In this document: piece by piece, positions 32,419-39,788 of the stretch | Numbering within the stretch: position 1 is the first letter of the stretch | Layout: each line of letters starts with the position of its first letter | DNA from: Actinomycetospora straminea | Lineage (GTDB): Bacteria > Actinomycetota > Actinomycetes > Mycobacteriales > Pseudonocardiaceae | Reading direction: 5' to 3' | Length of the DNA: 64,000 nucleotides | NCBI RefSeq assembly: GCF_028737255.1 | Contig: NZ_JAQZAN010000017.1 | Coordinates: 94,197 to 158,196 of the forward strand | Position numbers and translations under genes: made by a program | Notes under the pieces: model-generated | What the model saw: the letters and a program-made list of their open reading frames with translations, nothing else | Databases searched by the model: none | What the model was told of the DNA's origin: nothing

Positions 32419-33288
32419 GTGACCGCTGCTTCGCTGACCCCCGACACCGTCGTCGTCAACGGGATCCGGCTGCACCACCGCGTCGGCGGGTCGGGGCCGC
32501 CGGTGGTGCTGCTGCACGGGTGGCCGCAGACCGGCCACTGCTGGCGGCACGTGGCCGGCCCGCTCGCCGCCGACCACACCGTGATCGTCCCGGACCTGCG
32601 CGGCTACGGCGCCAGCGACAAGCCCACCGGCGGCATGGACAAGCGCACGATGGCCGCGGACATCTCGGCGCTGGTGCGGGCGCTGGGCCACGAGCGGGTC
32701 GCGGTCATCGGGCACGACCGCGGCGGGCGCGTCGCGCACCGCTGGGCGCTGGACCGGCCCGAGGAGGTCACCCGCCTGGCGGTCCTCGACATCGCGCCGT
32801 CGCGGGCGACCTGGCAGCGCATGGACGCCGCGCTGGGCGCGAAGTACTGGCACTGGCTCTTCCACCTGCAGCCCGACCTGCCCGAGCGCCTCGCCGGCGC
32901 CGACGTCGAGGGCTACCTGCGGTACTTCCTCGAGAAGTGGACCTACGCGCGCGAGGGTCTCGAGCCCGCGGCGATCGCCGAGTACGTGCGCGCCTTCTCG
33001 CAGCCCGGGGCGCTGCGGTGCGGGTTCGACGACTACCGCGCCCACCCCGTCGACGCCGAGCACGACGAGGCCGATCACGCCGCCGGGCGCCGGGTCGCGC
33101 AGCCGCTGCTCGCCCTGTGGGGGGCCGAGGGCGTGATGGGTCAGACGCTGCCGATGCTCGACCTGTGGCGCGAGTACGCCGACGACGTGCGCGGCCGGGC
33201 GATCGAGAGGTGCGCCCACTTCGTGCCCGAGGAGCGTCCCGAGGAGGTCGTCGAGGAGCTGCGGACCTTCCTCGCCGAGGAGGCGTGA
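32419..33288 (+). CDS. Alpha/beta hydrolase, haloacetate dehalogenase / epoxide hydrolase-like
   Basis: 289 residues with the canonical fold. HGWPQTGHCW holds the oxyanion motif, GHDRGGRVAHRWAL the nucleophile aspartate (GHDRG, as in dehalogenases and epoxide hydrolases rather than serine esterases), YWHWLFH the cap residues seen in fluoroacetate dehalogenase, and CAHFVPEERPE the catalytic histidine near the C-terminus. Hydrolysis of a halo-acid or epoxide is the best guess. A GGCAGG-ATG-CCTGCC hairpin lies immediately before the GTG start at 32419. The next gene begins 10 bp after its stop, so they are likely cotranscribed. Confidence 0.88.
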   Translation: MTAASLTPDTVVVNGIRLHHRVGGSGPPVVLLHGWPQTGHCWRHVAGPLAADHTVIVPDLRGYGASDKPTGGMDKRTMAADISALVRALGHERVAVIGHDRGGRVAHRWALDRPEEVTRLAVLDIAPSRATWQRMDAALGAKYWHWLFHLQPDLPERLAGADVEGYLRYFLEKWTYAREGLEPAAIAEYVRAFSQPGALRCGFDDYRAHPVDAEHDEADHAAGRRVAQPLLALWGAEGVMGQTLPMLDLWREYADDVRGRAIERCAHFVPEERPEEVVEELRTFLAEEA

Positions 33289-33298
33289 CCGAGGCATA

Positions 33299-34552
33299 GT
33301 GGCGGAAGTGAGCAGCCCCCTGAAGGTCGAGTCCGATCCCGAGGAGCTGGGCTTCGACCCGGCCCGACTCACCCGCATCGACGACCACTTCGCCCGCTAC
33401 GTCGACGACGGCCGGCTCGCCGGCTGGCACATCGTCGTGGCGCGCGACGGCCGGGTCGTGCACTCGTCGACCGCCGGTCAGCGCGACGCCGAGGCCGGCC
33501 TGCCCGTCACCGACGACACCCGCTGGCGGATCTACTCGATGTCGAAGCCGATCACCTCGGTGGCGGCGCTCATGCTCTGGGAGCGGGGCGCGTTCGAGCT
33601 CACCGACCCGATCAGCCGGTGGCTGCCCGAGTTCGCCGCGCCGAAGGTCTACGTCAAGGGGTCGTCGGGCAAGCCGCTGCTCGAGGCGGCCACCGAGCCG
33701 ATCCGTGTCTGGCACCTGCTGACCCACACCGCCGGGCTGACCTACGGCTTCCACCACGCGCACGCCGTCGACGAGCTCTACCGGGCGGCGGGCTTCGAGT
33801 GGTCGGCCCCGGAGGGTCTCGACCTCGCCGGCTGCGTCGAGGCGTGGGCGAAGCTGCCGCTGGTGCACCAGCCCGGGGCGGAGTGGAACTACAGCCACGC
33901 CACCGACGTGCTCGGCCGGCTGATCGAGGTCGTCTCCGGGCAGTCGCTGGACGCGTTCCTCGACGAGCACCTGCTCGGCCCGCTCGGGATGACGGCCACG
34001 AGATTCGTCGTCGACGACCCCGACCGCCTGGCCGCGCTGTACGTCCAGAACCCGGCGACGGGCCGCTTCCTGTCCGCCGACGCCGCCGGCATGGCCGCGA
34101 TGGCGCGCGAGGCGCTGGAGCCGACCTGGCACGGCGGCGGGGGCGGGCTCGTGTCCACGGCCGCCGACTACCACCGCTTCACGCGCATGCTGCTGGGCCG
34201 CGGGGAGGTCGACGGCGTCCGGGTGCTGGGCAGCCGCACCGTCGACTACATGGGCCGCAACCACCTGCCCGGCGGCCTCGACCTCGAGCAGGTGGGGCGG
34301 CCGCTGTTCGCCGAGATGCCGTTCGACGGGGTGGGCTTCGGGCTCGGGGTCGCCGTGGTGGGCGACCCCGTCCGCTACCGCACGCTGGCCAGCCCCGGCG
34401 AGATGTCCTGGGGCGGCGCGGCGAGCACGGCGTTCTGGGTGGACCCCGTCGAGCGGGTCACGGCGATGTTCTTCACCCAGTTGCTGCCCTCGAGCGCCCA
34501 CCCGATCCGGACCCAGCTCCGCGGGCTCGTCTACCAGGCCCTCGTCGACTGA
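33299..34552 (+). CDS. Serine hydrolase of the beta-lactamase/esterase (class C) family
   Basis: 417-residue penicillin-binding-like serine hydrolase. The nucleophile motif is SMSK (S80, K83). The second motif is YSH (Y198) in WNYSHATDVLG rather than YAN, which is common in EstB-type esterases. The third region is SWGGAASTAFWVDP near residue 380. No signal peptide is visible, so it is an intracellular esterase or D-aminopeptidase-like enzyme. GTG 33299 starts only 10 bp after the hydrolase. A palindromic terminator follows 12 bp after the stop. Confidence 0.9.
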   Translation: MAEVSSPLKVESDPEELGFDPARLTRIDDHFARYVDDGRLAGWHIVVARDGRVVHSSTAGQRDAEAGLPVTDDTRWRIYSMSKPITSVAALMLWERGAFELTDPISRWLPEFAAPKVYVKGSSGKPLLEAATEPIRVWHLLTHTAGLTYGFHHAHAVDELYRAAGFEWSAPEGLDLAGCVEAWAKLPLVHQPGAEWNYSHATDVLGRLIEVVSGQSLDAFLDEHLLGPLGMTATRFVVDDPDRLAALYVQNPATGRFLSADAAGMAAMAREALEPTWHGGGGGLVSTAADYHRFTRMLLGRGEVDGVRVLGSRTVDYMGRNHLPGGLDLEQVGRPLFAEMPFDGVGFGLGVAVVGDPVRYRTLASPGEMSWGGAASTAFWVDPVERVTAMFFTQLLPSSAHPIRTQLRGLVYQALVD

Positions 34553-34564
34553 CATCCGATCTCC

Positions 34565-34583
34565 GGCTGAGAGCCTCTCAGCC
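34565..34583 (+). terminator. Hairpin after the serine hydrolase
   Basis: GGCTGAGAG, C, CTCTCAGCC is a perfect 19-bp inverted repeat 12 bp after the stop codon. There is no T-run, which is usual for high-GC actinobacteria. Confidence 0.6.
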
Positions 34584-34614
34584 ACCCCCCGTACGGCCGC
34601 ATGCGCGGTCGGGA

Positions 34615-34657
34615 GTCACGGAGCCGTGCCGTGACCGTCCCGGCCGTGGACGGTCAC
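34615..34657 (+). promoter_or_regulatory. Overlapping alternative hairpins in a long leader region
   Basis: In the 327-bp gap before the 81-residue gene, GTCACGG (34615) pairs with the CCGTGAC around 34629-34635. The same GTGAC then begins a perfect 10-bp arm GTGACCGTCC (34631) that pairs with GGACGGTCAC (34648). The two hairpins exclude each other, as in an attenuator. I recognise no known riboswitch here; the rest of the gap to 34879 shows nothing I can assign. Confidence 0.45.
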
Positions 34658-34879
34658 TCTGCGTGCCGGAAGGCGGGCGAAGCGGGCGGACCGAGATCGG
34701 CGGGGTCGTCACTCGGGAAGGGGGCTGCATCGTCGCGGGCGTCTGGGTAGCGTCGTCGCGACTCGGACGAGGGACGCCGACGGGCACGGAACGTGACCGG
34801 AGACGTCCCCGCATCGGGTCATCCCGCCGCGTGAGGTGTGGCAGCGGGTCGGGACTCAGGCGGCACCGGGAGCCAGCAG

Positions 34880-35125
34880 ATGAACGCGACGTCAGGACCT
34901 CGCCGACGACCGAACGGACCCCATCCGGAGCGGACGGCGGCCGACGAGCCGTCGGTGCCCGCGCAGCGCACCGCGGCCGACGTGTACGGCGTGACCGACG
35001 AGCAGGTGCACCGTGCGCGCATCGCCGTCGCCCGCAACTCCCTCGACTCCGACGACTGCCGCGAGCTGCTGGACATGCTCGGCCTCATCGGGGAGGGCGG
35101 AGATCCGCCACCGGTACGGCGGTGA
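34880..35125 (+). CDS. Small hypothetical protein with conserved helical C-terminus
   Basis: 81 residues. The first half is polar and proline-rich. The second (VYGVTDEQVHRARIAVARNS then DDCRELLDMLGLI) is a predicted helix-turn-helix-like bundle that I have seen as a recurrent motif in small actinobacterial proteins without function. ATG 34880 follows GGGAG. It lies between a long structured leader and a TetR gene on the same strand, so it may be separately regulated. Confidence 0.65.
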   Translation: MNATSGPRRRPNGPHPERTAADEPSVPAQRTAADVYGVTDEQVHRARIAVARNSLDSDDCRELLDMLGLIGEGGDPPPVRR

Positions 35126-35204
35126 CCGGGTAGATCGTCCGACACTGGACGAAAATCGCGTGGGCGGCCGTCGGTGAAAGGCGCGACCGCTACCGTGGCC
35201 GCCG

Positions 35205-35942
35205 ATGTCCGACACCGCTGATCCTCCGCGGCCCCCGAGCGGGCTCCGTGGCGACGCGCCCCGCCAGGCGCGGGCGGTGGCGACCCGGGGCGCGATCCTG
35301 GCCGCCGCTGCCGAGGAGTTCGCCTCGGGCTCGTACCACGAGGCGTCGCTGTCGCGGATCCTCGAGCGGAGCAAGGTCACCAAGGGCGCGCTGTACTTCC
35401 ACTTCGTCTCCAAGGAGAGCATCGCGCTCGCCGTGGTCGACGAGATGGAGGTGCTCTGCCGCGCGATGGTGGAGCGGGCCGACGGGCTCGGCCTCGACGG
35501 GCTGCGCACCGCCGCCCAGATCGCGCGGGAGATGCAGGACGCCCTCGAGGGCCCGGTGGTGCGCGCCGGCCAGCGGCTCTGCGCGGAGGGGTTCGCCGGC
35601 CCCCAGCGGCCGGGGTGGCCCTTCCGCTTCTGGGAGGAGACGTTCACCGGGCTCTTCGAGCGGGCCGCGGTGGCCGAGATCCTGCTGCCCTCCGTGGACC
35701 CGTCCTCGCTGGCCCGGACGATCGTCGACATGTCCGGCGGGGCCTTCGCCGCGTCACTGGCGATCACCGAGCTCACCGACCTCGCGCAGCGGGTCTGCGA
35801 GAACTGGGAGCTGGTGCTGGGCGCGGTCGCGGTGCCCGCGTGGCTGGCGGCGTGGCGGGCCGACGGGGGTATGCGCGCGGTGCTCGGACCCCACGTCGTG
35901 CTGGGGGTCGCGGACGGCAGGGGGTGGGTGCCGGGGGTCTGA
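35205..35942 (+). CDS. TetR regulator of the gamma-butyrolactone receptor (ArpA/ScbR) type
   Basis: 245 residues. The DNA-binding domain RQARAVATRGAILAAAAEEF and ASLSRILERSKVTKGALYFHF with SKESIALAVVDE is close to the ScbR/ArpA consensus as I know it, including the long recognition helix. The ligand domain has several tryptophans (GWPFRFWEETFTGLF, NWELVLGA). Such receptors bind gamma-butyrolactone-like autoinducers and repress antibiotic or development genes. No AfsA-like synthase lies in the window, so this could be an orphan receptor or bind another ligand. The gene ends 74 bp before the tRNA cluster. Confidence 0.85.
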   Translation: MSDTADPPRPPSGLRGDAPRQARAVATRGAILAAAAEEFASGSYHEASLSRILERSKVTKGALYFHFVSKESIALAVVDEMEVLCRAMVERADGLGLDGLRTAAQIAREMQDALEGPVVRAGQRLCAEGFAGPQRPGWPFRFWEETFTGLFERAAVAEILLPSVDPSSLARTIVDMSGGAFAASLAITELTDLAQRVCENWELVLGAVAVPAWLAAWRADGGMRAVLGPHVVLGVADGRGWVPGV

Positions 35943-36016
35943 GACCCGTCACCTATGCTTGGTCCGCTCCCAACGGGTACGCCGTTGGCGGGTAAGGTCC
36001 TCAGCCAGAGGGTCGC

Positions 36017-36089
36017 GCCCCCATCGTTCAGCGGCCTAGGACTCCGCCCTTTCAAGGCGGCAACGCGGGTTCGAATCCCGTTGGGGGTA
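36017..36089 (+). tRNA. tRNA-Glu (anticodon UUC)
   Basis: 73 nt. The acceptor GCCCCCA pairs with TGGGGGT (one G-U), the anticodon loop CTTTCAA contains TTC, and the T arm GCGGGTTCGAATCCCGT is intact. A TATGCT box at 35954 may be its promoter -10. CCA is not encoded. Confidence 0.95.
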
Positions 36090-36110
36090 CGGTGGTACCG
36101 CAAGTTTCAA

Positions 36111-36184
36111 GGCCCAGTGGCGCAGTTGGTTAGCGCGTCGCCCTGTCACGGCGAAGGTCGCGGGTTCGAGTCCCGTCTGGGTCG
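36111..36184 (+). tRNA. tRNA-Asp (anticodon GUC)
   Basis: 74 nt. The acceptor GGCCCAG pairs with CTGGGTC, the anticodon loop CTGTCAC gives GTC, and the T arm GCGGGTTCGAGTCCCGT is normal. Discriminator G fits tRNA-Asp. Confidence 0.95.
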
Positions 36185-36215
36185 CTCTCCGGTCGAGGTG
36201 GTCCCTCGACCGTCC

Positions 36216-36289
36216 GGCCAGGTAGCTCAGTTGGTACGAGCGATCGCCTGAAAAGCGATAGGTCGGCGGTTCGACCCCGCCCCTGGCCA
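36216..36289 (+). tRNA. tRNA-Phe (anticodon GAA)
   Basis: 74 nt. The acceptor GGCCAGG pairs with CCTGGCC, the loop CTGAAAA contains GAA, and the D arm AGCTCAGTTGGTACGAGC is standard. Its 3' half is duplicated at 37190-37234, marking this gene as an integration site. Confidence 0.95.
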
Positions 36290-36294
36290 CCGTC

Positions 36295-36321
36295 GCCCAC
36301 CAGCGGAAACGCTCGGTGGGC
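36295..36321 (+). terminator. Terminator of the tRNA cluster
   Basis: GCCCACC-AGCG, the stable GAAA tetraloop, CGCT, a bulged C and GGTGGGC form a strong hairpin 6 bp after tRNA-Phe. It is followed by a mildly T-rich gttcgtcgttg. Confidence 0.85.
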
Positions 36322-36357
36322 GTTCGTCGTTGTCGGGGCCTACTTCAGCAACCGCCC

Positions 36358-36540
36358 TCACAGGTCCTCCCACTCGATCGCGTCGAGGGCCTGGCCAATG
36401 TCATCGATGTCGGAGTGGGCGTAGATCGCCATCCGTGATCGCGAGCAGCGGCCCTTCGCCTGGGCCGCGGCCAGGCCCTTGCCGATCTCGTAATTCGGCG
36501 TCGGGACCCTCGACGAGCACGGCGACGTCGCAGATCGCCT
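36358..36540 (-). pseudogene. Broken gene fragment, nucleoside deoxyribosyltransferase-like
   Basis: On the minus strand two adjoining frames give a coherent protein: AICDVAVLVEGPDAE in one, then YEIGKGLAAAQAKGR and AIYAHSDIDDIGQAL with EWEDL and a stop in the other. The frame change is near 36492. The order of an Asp-rich strand, GPDA, then E-IGKGLA resembles the nucleotide-binding fold of nucleoside 2-deoxyribosyltransferases and related phage or defence proteins. The family is uncertain and no 5' part is present. It lies in the island next to tRNA-Phe. Confidence 0.5.
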
Positions 36541-36634
36541 CTCACGCTCGGCATCACCGGGGCGTTGTGCAGCACCGCGTGCACACGCCGGCTAGTACCG
36601 AGGGAGCCTTGACAGCCGGACGAGGCTCGACCTC

Positions 36635-37066
36635 GTGGACGCTAACGAGGGGGACGCGACCCGCCTGATCCCCTACGCCGGCGACGTACTCCGCGTGCTC
36701 GGGGAGAGCGAGGGCATGGCGTTCTGCGAGCTCACCGTGCCGCCCAACTTCCCGGGGCCGCCGCCGCACGTGCACCACGGATTCGACGAAGCGATCTACG
36801 TCCTCGAGGGCGAACTGACGATGATCAAGGGCCGCGCGGAGCCCCAGCCGGTGCGCGCCGGCGGGCTCATCCTCGCGCCGAGAGGCGCGCGGCACACGTT
36901 CGCCAACCCGCACGACCGACCCGCCCGGGTGGTCGGGGTGTGGAGCCCAGCGAGTGCCCTCGGCTTCATGGAGGAGATCGGCGCCGCCCTGCCCGCCTCC
37001 GGGCCTCCTGACCCCGCCGAGCTGGCCGACATCTACCGGCGCCACAACAGCGACATCGTGCCCTGA
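36635..37066 (+). CDS. Cupin-domain protein, island cargo
   Basis: 143-residue single cupin barrel. The metal-binding motif 1 is PPHVHHGFDEAIYVLEGEL and motif 2 is LAPRGARHTFANP. Such small cupins act as dioxygenases, isomerases or sensors. Start choice is weak: GTG 36635 has no clear ribosome site, and a TTGACA at 36610 may belong to its promoter. It is the only intact gene between the duplicated tRNA-Phe ends, and its base use is close to the host. Confidence 0.8.
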   Translation: MDANEGDATRLIPYAGDVLRVLGESEGMAFCELTVPPNFPGPPPHVHHGFDEAIYVLEGELTMIKGRAEPQPVRAGGLILAPRGARHTFANPHDRPARVVGVWSPASALGFMEEIGAALPASGPPDPAELADIYRRHNSDIVP

Positions 37067-37189
37067 CCCCTCGGCGGTCCACGGCACAAGCTGCGCAGCG
37101 ACGGGGTTGGTCCGGCGCCGTACGCCGACGTCTGCGGGTGGCGCGTCGCCTGTGCAAGGGGCTGGTGCAGCTGGACGCCGCTCTGGGCA

Positions 37190-37234
37190 CCTGAAGAGCC
37201 ACAGGTCGGCGGTTCGACCCCGCCCCTGGCCACC
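37190..37234 (+). repeat. Duplicated 3' half of tRNA-Phe (distal attachment site)
   Basis: This 45-bp segment matches tRNA-Phe from the anticodon arm to two bases past the discriminator (36247-36291), with three mismatches in the anticodon-arm part and 32 exact bases in the variable and T arms and acceptor. It cannot form a complete tRNA. It marks the distal edge of the island. Confidence 0.85.
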
Positions 37235-37263
37235 TCCGGCCCCCGTCAGGGACGATCACCCCC

Positions 37264-37560
37264 GTGACGGGCGCCTACTGGATCAATACCTTTCAAGAGA
37301 TCCGTGACCAGGCCAAGCTCGACCGCTACGTCGCGCTCGCCGGCCCTGCGATCCGTGCCGCCGGTGGGCGCTTCGTGGCGCGGGGGAACCCGACCGCCGC
37401 GTTCGAGAGCGGCACCACCGAGCGCACCACCCTCATCGCCTTCGACAGCGTCGACGCGGCCATCGCGGCCTACGAGAGCGACGCCTACCAGGAGGCCCTG
37501 CGCGCCCTCGGGGACGGCGCGGAGCGTGACATCAGGATCATCGAGGCGCTCCCGGACTGA
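37264..37560 (+). CDS. DUF1330 family protein
   Basis: 98-residue ferredoxin-like alpha/beta barrel protein. YWINTFQEIRDQAKLDRYV and RTTLIAFDSVDAAIAAYES with YQEALRALGDGAERDI match the DUF1330 dimeric barrel family of unknown function. GTG 37264 lies 29 bp after the distal attachment site, so it is the first host gene beyond the island. It ends 3 bp before the convergent HNH gene. Confidence 0.88.
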   Translation: MTGAYWINTFQEIRDQAKLDRYVALAGPAIRAAGGRFVARGNPTAAFESGTTERTTLIAFDSVDAAIAAYESDAYQEALRALGDGAERDIRIIEALPD

Positions 37561-37563
37561 GCC

Positions 37564-39618
37564 CTAGAAGGGCGGTGGGTCGTCCTCGGTCGCGACCAGG
37601 GCGGCGGGAGAGGTCGCCGGTGCGGGTGCCGCGTGGCCCTTCGTGCGCCGGAGGAACCGCCGGCGCCAGTCGAGGTCGTCGGCGGCCTCGGTCTCCGGGT
37701 CGTGGGCGGAGTCGGGCGCGAAGCCGTCGTCGGGCAGGGGGCGTGGGCGCGGTCCGGGGCACGGCTGGACGAGCGGCTCGAGGATGCGCTTGGGGTGGGT
37801 CGTGTGGGACACGCCGGCGCGGGTGCGGAACGCGAAGCAGCCCGGGGTCGGCTGGTGCACTCGCCAACCCGCACGGTGCTTGGCGCGGTGGTGGTGCCGG
37901 CAGAAGACGCCGAGGTTGCGCAGCGCGGTCGGGCCACCCAGCGCCCAGTCCAGGGTGTGGTCGATGTCGGCGCGCCGGGCGGGGCGATAGCAGCCGGGTA
38001 CGACGCAGTGGCGGTCCCGCACGCGGATCCAGCGCTCGATCTCCGCGCGCGGCCGTCGGCGCGCGCGGTCCTCGGCCGTCTCGGTGGGTGGGCGTCCGAG
38101 GCGCGGTCCGAGCTCGCCGAGGCGGAGCTGGAGCTCGGTGAGCAGGGCGGCCCAGAGCGGGTGATCGGCGGGACGCAGGGCAGCCAGCAGCGTCGTCGGG
38201 ACCTGGAGCTCGACGACCGCGGTGCACTCCTGCCCCCGTGACGGCTCGGCGCGGCCGCGGGGGCGTGATGGTCGTCGGCGGGCGAGCAGCACGTTCTGGA
38301 GGTGGCCGTGGTCGTCGGTGAGGACGACCCGCCACTCGCCGGCGCGGTACCGGACGAGCAGCTCGCGGGCGTGGTGGGCCAGCACGGTGCCGTAGCCGGG
38401 GACGGTGGCGGGGCTGTCGTCGAGGCCCAGCGCGGTGGAGAGACGGAGCCGGAGCTCCGAGGCGCCGGTGTGTGGGCGTCCGGAACCGGGGTCGGGCCCG
38501 TCGACCATGGGTGCGACGGGCGGATGCGGCGCGTCGGGCACCGGCTCAGCGGGCCGAGGCGGCTCATCGGTGTCCGGCTCGTCGGTGGCGGGTCGCCGGG
38601 GCTCGTCGGGGAGGCCGGGCAGGTCCAGGACGCCCTGGTCGTCGGGCCGGACATCCCCGCCCGCCCCCGGCGCTTGCGAGGCGCCACTCGGTCCGTCGTC
38701 CGGCCCGTCGTCCGGCCCGTCGTCCGGCCCGCCATCGTCGCTCGGTCCGTCGCTCGGTCCGTCGCTCGGTCCGTCGCTCGGGCCCTCGTCCGGCCGGCCG
38801 TGCTGGTGGTACTCGGAGGCGAGGAGGAGGGCCAGCTGGTGGTCGGTCATGCCCTCCACCGACCCGTCGAGCAGCCGGCCGGCGACCTCGGCCCGCAGCG
38901 AACCGATCGGCGTCAGCACCCCGAGCCCGCGCACGAGGGCGGCGACGGCGTCGCAGCGGTCGCGCATCGCCAGCCCGCGGGGCGCGGCGACGTCGCAGAC
39001 CGAGAACGTGGCGGTGCCCGTCGGGTTGGGCGACAGGATCACTCGCGCGTTCTTCTCCGCGCGGGCGGCGCGGCGGGCGGCCCAGTCGGGGTCGAGCTCG
39101 GTGGCGGTCTTCTCGATCCGCCGGATGAGCTCGGCCGGCGGCAGCGCCGGCGCCTCGGGCAGCAGGACCCGGGCGACGTGGCGGGCGTGGTCGTCGCACA
39201 GGTCGCGCGTCCACTCGCACAGCCGGGCGGCCTTGTGCTCGTCGAGGACGCCGTGCCAGAGCGCGTCGCCGACGTCGGGGAGGCGATCGCGCAGGTCGTC
39301 GGCCAGGTCGAGCTTGCGGGTCACCATGGTGCGGCCCAGGCCGAGCACCGCGGCGACCTCGTCGCTCGAGAACTCGTCGAGGTCGGGGCGGCGCTCGGCC
39401 CGATCGGCCTGCGCGCGCCCGAGGTGGTGCATCGCGTCCAGCAACCGGGACGTCCCGCGGTTCTGCACCCGCGCGCACGCCCGCAGGTAGGCGGCCAGGT
39501 CCTCGCCGGTGAGCGTCGCCGGCGACAGCCGGTCGAGCGCGGCGACCAGCTCCGCGCCCGGCGCGAGCGCGTCCAGCTCGGCGGCCACGCCGGGCCGCAC
39601 GTGCTGATCGATGCTCAT
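37564..39618 (-). CDS. DUF222 / HNH endonuclease-domain protein
   Basis: 684 residues. Residues 10-260 are the helical DUF222 domain with LGLGRTMVTRKLDLADDLRD. A long acidic proline-rich linker (repeats of DGPS and DDGP from 12-bp units) occupies 285-400. The HNH nuclease follows at about 540-600: CVVPGCYRPARRADIDHTLD, then GGPTALRNLGVFCRHHHRAKH. These proteins occur in many copies in actinobacteria and are thought to be DNA endonucleases of unknown role, possibly mobile. ATG 39618 is preferred; the frame is open further upstream but without family likeness. Confidence 0.9.
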   Translation of the reverse strand: MSIDQHVRPGVAAELDALAPGAELVAALDRLSPATLTGEDLAAYLRACARVQNRGTSRLLDAMHHLGRAQADRAERRPDLDEFSSDEVAAVLGLGRTMVTRKLDLADDLRDRLPDVGDALWHGVLDEHKAARLCEWTRDLCDDHARHVARVLLPEAPALPPAELIRRIEKTATELDPDWAARRAARAEKNARVILSPNPTGTATFSVCDVAAPRGLAMRDRCDAVAALVRGLGVLTPIGSLRAEVAGRLLDGSVEGMTDHQLALLLASEYHQHGRPDEGPSDGPSDGPSDGPSDDGGPDDGPDDGPDDGPSGASQAPGAGGDVRPDDQGVLDLPGLPDEPRRPATDEPDTDEPPRPAEPVPDAPHPPVAPMVDGPDPGSGRPHTGASELRLRLSTALGLDDSPATVPGYGTVLAHHARELLVRYRAGEWRVVLTDDHGHLQNVLLARRRPSRPRGRAEPSRGQECTAVVELQVPTTLLAALRPADHPLWAALLTELQLRLGELGPRLGRPPTETAEDRARRRPRAEIERWIRVRDRHCVVPGCYRPARRADIDHTLDWALGGPTALRNLGVFCRHHHRAKHRAGWRVHQPTPGCFAFRTRAGVSHTTHPKRILEPLVQPCPGPRPRPLPDDGFAPDSAHDPETEAADDLDWRRRFLRRTKGHAAPAPATSPAALVATEDDPPPF
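38689..38784. repeat. Two arrays of 12-bp tandem repeats in the HNH gene linker
   Basis: Units of gtcgtccggccc (about three, 38695-38730) and gtcgctcggtcc (about four, 38737-38784) lie in frame and encode the acidic DDGP and DGPS runs of the linker. Copy number probably varies between strains. Confidence 0.8.
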
Positions 39619-39788
39619 GAGGTGACGGTAGATCCGACCCCCGACACCGCCGGGCGCTCGAGGCCTGGTCGGGGTCGGCGGCGAGGTCACGGCTCCGTGA
39701 CGATGTGGGGCCTCGTGGACCGCCCGGCCTCAGCGCGGGGGACCTCGGACCCTGACGGCGGCCGGTGGCGCCGCCGGAGGGTGGCCGC

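Larger units (their letters stand above)
36260..37234. mobile_element. Remnant integrated island at the tRNA-Phe 3' end
   Basis: The 32 bp from 36260 (AGGTCGGCGGTTCGACC...) ending at 36291 recur exactly at 37203-37234; with the adjoining anticodon-arm bases, 42 of 45 bp match (36247 and 37190). Site-specific integration into a tRNA 3' end makes this kind of direct repeat. The enclosed 0.9 kb carries a terminator, a broken gene and a cupin gene, with some lower-GC stretches. No intact integrase remains, so it is a scar of deletion or a minimal cargo. Confidence 0.75.

Noticed and set aside
34584..34879. ydaO (c-di-AMP) or other known riboswitch in the long leader
   Set aside because: No conserved core sequence could be recognised; only competing hairpins are visible.
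36358..36440. C-terminus of a tyrosine integrase (MAIYAHSD looks like the catalytic Tyr region)
   Set aside because: The neighbouring frame gives CDVAVLVEGPDAE and YEIGKGLA, which do not fit an integrase. The upstream Arg-box motifs are absent.
38689..38784. Short CRISPR-like array
   Set aside because: The units are 12 bp, adjoining, in frame and encode a protein linker. There are no spacers.
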